A DNA stretch of 64,000 nucleotides from Hirsutella rhossiliensis (taxonomy: Eukaryota > Ascomycota > Sordariomycetes > Hypocreales > Ophiocordycipitaceae), in NCBI RefSeq assembly GCF_020360975.1, contig NW_025408671.1:1116001-1180000 (forward strand), in the 5' to 3' direction. This document shows, in pieces, positions 59,447 to 64,000 of this stretch (positions within the stretch are counted from its first letter, which is position 1; each line of letters starts with the position of its first letter). Made by a program: the position numbers and the translations under genes. The notes beneath the pieces are model-generated. The model saw only the letters and a list, made by a program, of their open reading frames with translations, did no database searches and was not told where the DNA came from.

Positions 59447-60835
59447 TTAGACTACGGTAACCTCCGGGCCTTCAATATTTTTAACCTTGCGTCCTTCCCA
59501 CCATGACATAAGACCAGCCAACATAGCCACGCCACAGCCCAAGGCGATGAAAGTCCCCGTTGCCCATGACTAAATCGCAGCGGTCAGCTGTCACGGCCAA
59601 TGACTAATAAGAACAAATGGAATGAGAAGAAAGCTGTTGCCATTCACTTACTGGTCGATCAATACGGTCATAGTGCCACATATAAAAACACAAGACGGCC
59701 TGCAGCAAGGTATTCAAAACCATCATCCAGATGGTAAAGCCCAGCTTCCAGACGGGCGTCGGCGGTGCGACTTGGCCCGTAAACGTCGTTTTGACTGTTG
59801 TCGCCTCGTCGTTCTGTCTAGCCCATAGCGGCGGCCGAAACCAGGACTTGGTCTGGTTGGCCAGCTTCCGCATAGCCGTCTCGTCTTTGAAGTGAACGGC
59901 TCGCACGAACCAGTACAAATCGCGGAAGCGCAAAGGGGCGAGTCCAAACGCGGTGACGCAGAACAGAGCATTGAGAATCTGACTGTCAATTTCAATCCAC
60001 ATTTTCCGAGGGGAGTCGTCGTCATCGGCACTCGGATGGTTCATTGCCGGGGCGGCTTTGAGGAGAAGGAAAAAGAGCATCGCCTAGGCAGACACCAAGA
60101 TATTGTTAGCATTCAGGGAAGGGATGTCTGGATTATTGCTATCATAACAGGGATATTAATGAGCTGCAAGACTGCAACTCGGGGATTTTAACCCAGTGAT
60201 TTGGAGGACTTACTCCCCATGCCTGCAACGTCATGTTAGCAACTCTAGAGTCCACGTCACCCCTTCCCATAAGGCGGCGATGATAGGGGATGACGAACAA
60301 CAACATTGAGAAAACCAATGGTAATGAGAAATCCTGATGGCGTGAGGAAAAATTTCCAAAAGGCTTTTAAGCTATGCAAACTGGTCGCGACCCATTTTGC
60401 CTTCTCGTGGCCGTCGTGGTGTCCCCGGAATAGGCCGTGGTGTTTTTCCTGGCCATGTTTGTTCCGATTCTCAGCTGCTAGAGCGATATCTGCACCAGTC
60501 TCACCAATTTGCCGTATGTATTGGCCATCCACCGCAGGCGTCTTCTCAGAACGAAGGCCGCTGGGGTTTGACCAAGTAGCATTCATTTCCACGAGCACCA
60601 ACCTACCGGTACCCTCGTGAACAGCAGCAAGGCGTGCCGAGTGGCCTTGGGCGTTGAAGATGATGTTGTTGCCACCGAGTTCGATGTCACGAAGCTCAGT
60701 GAGAGTTGGGGCCTGTGCAATTGCGGTGCCGGCAGCTTGCCACATTCCTAGTTGGGTGTTCGCATTTATGACAGAAAGCGAAGCGCGCCGAATGCGGCCG
60801 GCAATGCCTTTCTCGGCATTTGTTGTTGTGGCCAT
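59447..60835 (-). CDS. DUF2985 family membrane protein, four exons including a 9-nt microexon
   Basis: Proposed CDS complement(59,447-59,569; 59,652-60,083; 60,214-60,222; 60,299-60,835), 366 residues, all introns phase 0. The ATG is at 60,835 (MATTTNAEKGIAGRIRRASL). The family core is clear: FWKFFLTPSGFLITIGFLNV continuing after splicing into AWG-AMLFFLLLKAAPAMNHP, then RKMWIEIDSQILNALFCVTAFG, FRDLYW, and near the end RPSWATGTFIALGCGVAMLA. Three hydrophobic segments (ITIGFLNVVAWGAMLFFLLL, FTIWMMVLNTLLQAVLCFYM and the C-terminal one) suggest membrane location. Function is unknown for the family. Introns: 76 bp (GTTCGT..CAG), 130 bp (GTAAGT..TAG) and 82 bp (GTAAGT..TAG), each with a CTAAC/CTGAC branch site. 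No RIP or stops, so probably a live gene. Confidence 0.85.
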
Positions 60836-61400
60836 GACGGGTGGTAAGCGATGGCTGATGAAATGAAGTGATGAACTGCCGAATCTTCAAGTCAACATCG
60901 AGGACAAGTTCGTTTTCTGCGGTCTTCAATGCCTAACAATTTAGCAGGTACGAAGTGCTCTGATTTGTCTCGCCTTGTCAGAGAAGAATGGGTTGCGCAG
61001 GAGGAGACTTCTTGCTTCTGGGGGGTACCTCGTACCGGCGGATGTTATTTAATATGGGCCAATCAATTGCAGGCTCTCCACTTATCATTTGCCTATCTAA
61101 GCCTGGTTTAATAATCCTTGGCATTAAGACGACATGGAGTGCGCTGTGCCGCTTAGTTGGGTTATTAATGTGCAAGACAATAACAACCTTGCGGTCGAAA
61201 TTATCAAGGCAATGACTATGCGGGCCGAACCACTTTGCTACGGGGGCCGCGTTACGGGGGCCGTGTGGCTGGTGACTTCCAAACCTGGCGTCAGACCCAC
61301 CCAACCGACACCGCCATCCTGCCAGCCGTACCGGTCTTACACTTCGGCCACTTATCATGACCAGAAGATTCGTATAATGTCGCGAAGTAGTTTTATGATC
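60836..61400. promoter_or_regulatory. 5' flank of the DUF2985 gene
   Basis: GC-balanced, unmutated DNA with CpA/TpG. Open frames here (for example 60,978-61,358 on the minus strand) have no recognisable content and are probably chance. The flank ends abruptly near 61,400, where RIP-mutated DNA begins. Confidence 0.4.
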
Positions 61401-61404
61401 TAGG

Positions 61405-64000
61405 TATCTAGGCCATATAAAGGATAGAGGTTATAACGGAAAAAGGTATCTAGGAAGCAGGTAATTAGATAGAAGATAGATATCCGAGATATTGCGGAGG
61501 AAGGGCCGAGAGAAATCGGAGTATATTAATATATAAATAAAGAATCTTTTTTTATACTAAAGCACGGCGAACAATACGTTAAAATACACTATTCTTTGCC
61601 TATACTATCTTCGCGATATATATATACTAACCTTCTATAACTATCTTTCGTCGATATAGCTATTTATATACGGAGAAGCCTTTTAGTCTTCTATAAATAA
61701 TTAAAGCGTTAATTACCCTACTATAAAAGTATAGGAGACCCTGGTCTATTTAAGCGGCTCTAAAAGCAGCGAAACTAGCCCTTTCGGCTACTATCTAAGG
61801 AGGTAGTATAAATAAGCGTCCCGTCCTCTATTTAATCCGGAGCTTTACTACGGCGATAGTAATAATAACGCTCTATATAACCTTTTTATAATATAGCTAG
61901 AGAACTTCTTTAGCAGTCTCCTAAGACTATATAGTAACCGCGGTATCGACGAACCCTATTAGGAATTACGATAGTTAAGAATCTTCTTAGATAACTGCTT
62001 CCGCGGCTATAGTACTTAGCGATTATTTACCTTAGCGATTCTAGACCTAGATAAGCTTAAGAGATAGCGCCTTCGAGAGCAATTAATGTTAGAGGATAGA
62101 AACGGCTCTATAGGAACTATAACCCGCTTTTAGTCTGCCCTAGACTTCGCCCGGCGGCAAGTAGAGTTCGATACTCTACTAGCTCTCGAGTTAGCTAAAT
62201 ATTACTAAATATCTAGTCTATAGCGGGTTGCTTTAGATATCCTAGTCTTATCGCCGTTACCCTTACTACTAGCACTATTACTATCGCTAAGCTAAGACTA
62301 AGAAGAATACGAAGAATAGAGCGGTTTCTCTAATACGGGGTCTAGTAACTAAGGTGTAACTATGCCTATCCCTAACCCGCTAATCCCCGGCACTATAGCT
62401 TTATCGATTAAGGAACTTTAACGCTAAGTAAACGAGTTCGTAAAGGAAAACGGATTTAGCGTTATTAGACGCAACGGCTTAGGTAGTCGTGTATAAACGA
62501 CGAGATATATATTTTAGTGCGACCGGTACGGTGAGCCTCGCCTATCTAAGGGCTCGGGTCTTCGCTAAAAACGCTCCTATAATTATAGCTATAAGTAGAA
62601 AGTTATTATAGAGGCCCTAAAATAGAACGACTATATATAGACTCTATAGGCATTTGCCGATCCTTAGTATAGCTAATATAACTATAACTATAGTATAAGT
62701 CTCTTAGCCTATCCCGTCTATCGGAGGCTAACTGCTTCTATAAAGGCAATAGTTAAAGCGATAAGCCGGCGGGTCGGGATAAGGGCGCGCGATATACGTA
62801 GTATTATTAAAGAAAAACACCCTAATACGCTCTATACGAGGAAGGATATATATAACGCTAGGGCTCTCTTACGCCGCGAGAAGCTTAGCGATTTAAGCTC
62901 GATAGCCGCCTTAATTAAGCTCTTTAACGAGAGGGGCATTCTATATATCGTTAGGTGGTCGGTAATAGAGCTTAATCGCTTTATTAGCCTTATATAGATA
63001 TTCCTATACTATCTTTAAATATAGAAACGCTTTCTAGAAATAATAAGCTTCGATAATACGTATAATATAAATCGCTTTAAACTACCGCTCTTCTAGGTTA
63101 TAGGGCAGACTTACCTTAAGTCTATCTATAATGCCGTATTCGGTTTAATTAATAACGAGAAACGTAAAGGGTTTTAATTCCTTACGGAGGGGATTAGGCA
63201 ATTAAATAAGAAGTATAATATTCCGCTCCTAGAAGTAGTTATTATAGATTACGATTAGCAGATAAAGGTAGCCCTAGATAACTAGTTCCCCGATAGCTAA
63301 TAGTAAATATATATCTACTATATTAACTCTAACGTTTTTCTTAATACTAAACGGAAATAGAAGGACGTAAAGAAAGATAACGATAGCGACGATAATAGCT
63401 CTAGTAATAGATAGACGTAGATAGTATTAACTTCGGGGGATATCGAAGCCGTCCTCTTAGGAGGGGGACACGGCGGCCCGTCCTTATAAAACGACCGTAC
63501 CGCGCCTATGCCCTATAACTACCGGGGCGTCCTTAAGATATAGAAGTACGTAGCCTTCGCGTAGACTAAGGAGGATTATAAGAAGGCATAGGTGCGCCTA
63601 TATAAAGAGTTTAATAACTAGTAGGCTATTTTAATATATCTTTATAAGACCTCTTATAGAGATAAAAAATAGAAGGTTAGAGTTAATCTTATTTATTATC
63701 GTCTATCTAAAATAAATATAAGAAGTTCTATCTCCTTATAATCCTAAGGAAATATAACTGCCTTATAGTAGCGAATTTACTACTTACTACCTAGGATGCT
63801 TTTATAATATTATCTATAACGTTCGATAATATCGCTTATTAACCGCGTATTTTATTATACGTATCCTAAATATAATAAGACCTATTTGCCCGTAAGCGCG
63901 TAGTAGGCATATTACTCTATTAAAAAATACCGTAATTTCGGGGTTTAGGTAACTTCCGGCACTAAGGCTAGCAATAACAACGTTAAAAGCTATCTACTTA
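61405..64000 (+). pseudogene. Second MULE transposase (FAR1-like + DDE), RIP-mutated, cut by window end
   Basis: Reading through TAG/TAA, the plus strand gives an N-terminal region (61,750-62,350), a FAR1-type DNA-binding part near 62,420-62,640 (VNEFVKENGFSVIRRNG), a middle part with YTRKDIYNARALLRREKL near 62,830, and the MULE core: DNTYNINRFKLPLF (Asp at 63,052) and VVIIDYDQQIKVALDN near 63,231-63,270 (TDRD-type second Asp). An Asp/Ser-rich insertion (63,370-63,420) follows. The protein runs off the right edge at FGV*VTSGTKASNNNVKSYL. It differs from the MULE at 28.7-38.5 kb in length and sequence, so it is a separate family. Confidence 0.8.

Noticed and set aside
60978..61403. Overlapping frames on both strands upstream of the DUF2985 gene
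   Set aside because: Antisense pairs with random composition; no start context or domain. Probably promoter DNA.
1..64000. CRISPR arrays, bacterial operons, phage-like modules
   Set aside because: No regularly spaced repeats with unique spacers. Genes have introns, and the mobile elements are eukaryotic families.

Overview
The window looks like a transposon-rich, gene-poor block of a filamentous ascomycete (Pezizomycotina) genome. Long stretches almost lack CpA and TpG and are full of TpA ('cta', 'tag', 'ata'). Reading frames in these stretches are broken mainly at former CAG/CAA/TGG codons (now TAG/TAA). This is the signature of repeat-induced point mutation (RIP). The two intact genes have short GT..AG introns with CTAAC-type branch sites, as expected for such a fungus. 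No bacterial features, rRNA, CRISPR array or convincing tRNA were seen.

Layout. 1-27.4 kb is a nearly continuous RIP graveyard: a Ty3/gypsy integrase-chromodomain tail (1-1.7 kb), two minus-strand orphan frames, a 102-bp tandem repeat, a Helitron Rep remnant (6.6-11.0 kb) with a small TA-flanked MITE inside, a 2.6-kb TIR element with a 9-bp target duplication (12,747-15,354), a RIP-killed Fot1/pogo element with perfect 44-bp TIRs (20,589-22,780), and several unidentified mutated frames. 27.9-47.7 kb is a nest: a Ty1/copia element carries a Ty3/gypsy element (39,113-44,542; target duplication ATTGG) and a solo LTR (46,440-46,675). It abuts, and is probably interrupted by, a Mutator-like element (MULE, 28,747-38,493). 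The MULE in turn carries a fresh Fot1/pogo element (29,362-31,547; TA) and a hAT element (33,546-38,191; target duplication CGAAGGTT). 48,784-54,484 is a second, unmutated copia element on the minus strand with near-identical LTRs.

54.6-61.4 kb is an island with little or no RIP. It holds two apparently intact minus-strand host genes: a medium-chain NADP-dependent oxidoreductase (three exons) and a DUF2985 membrane protein (four exons, one only 9 nt long). A Tad-type LINE reverse transcriptase remnant lies between them. From about 61.4 kb to the right edge the sequence is RIP-mutated again and holds a second MULE transposase, cut by the window end.

How it fits together. The elements record at least two periods. 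Older copies were silenced by RIP. Younger insertions (Fot1 at 29.4 kb, the minus-strand copia) carry no visible RIP. The coding breaks in the young elements are single-base homopolymer changes, unlike the transition-type stops of the old ones, so some may be base-calling errors rather than real decay. I found no operon-like or clearly new multi-gene system. The most unusual items are the 9-bp-TSD element at 12.7-15.4 kb, the resolvable nest, the 9-nt microexon and the homopolymer-only LTR differences.
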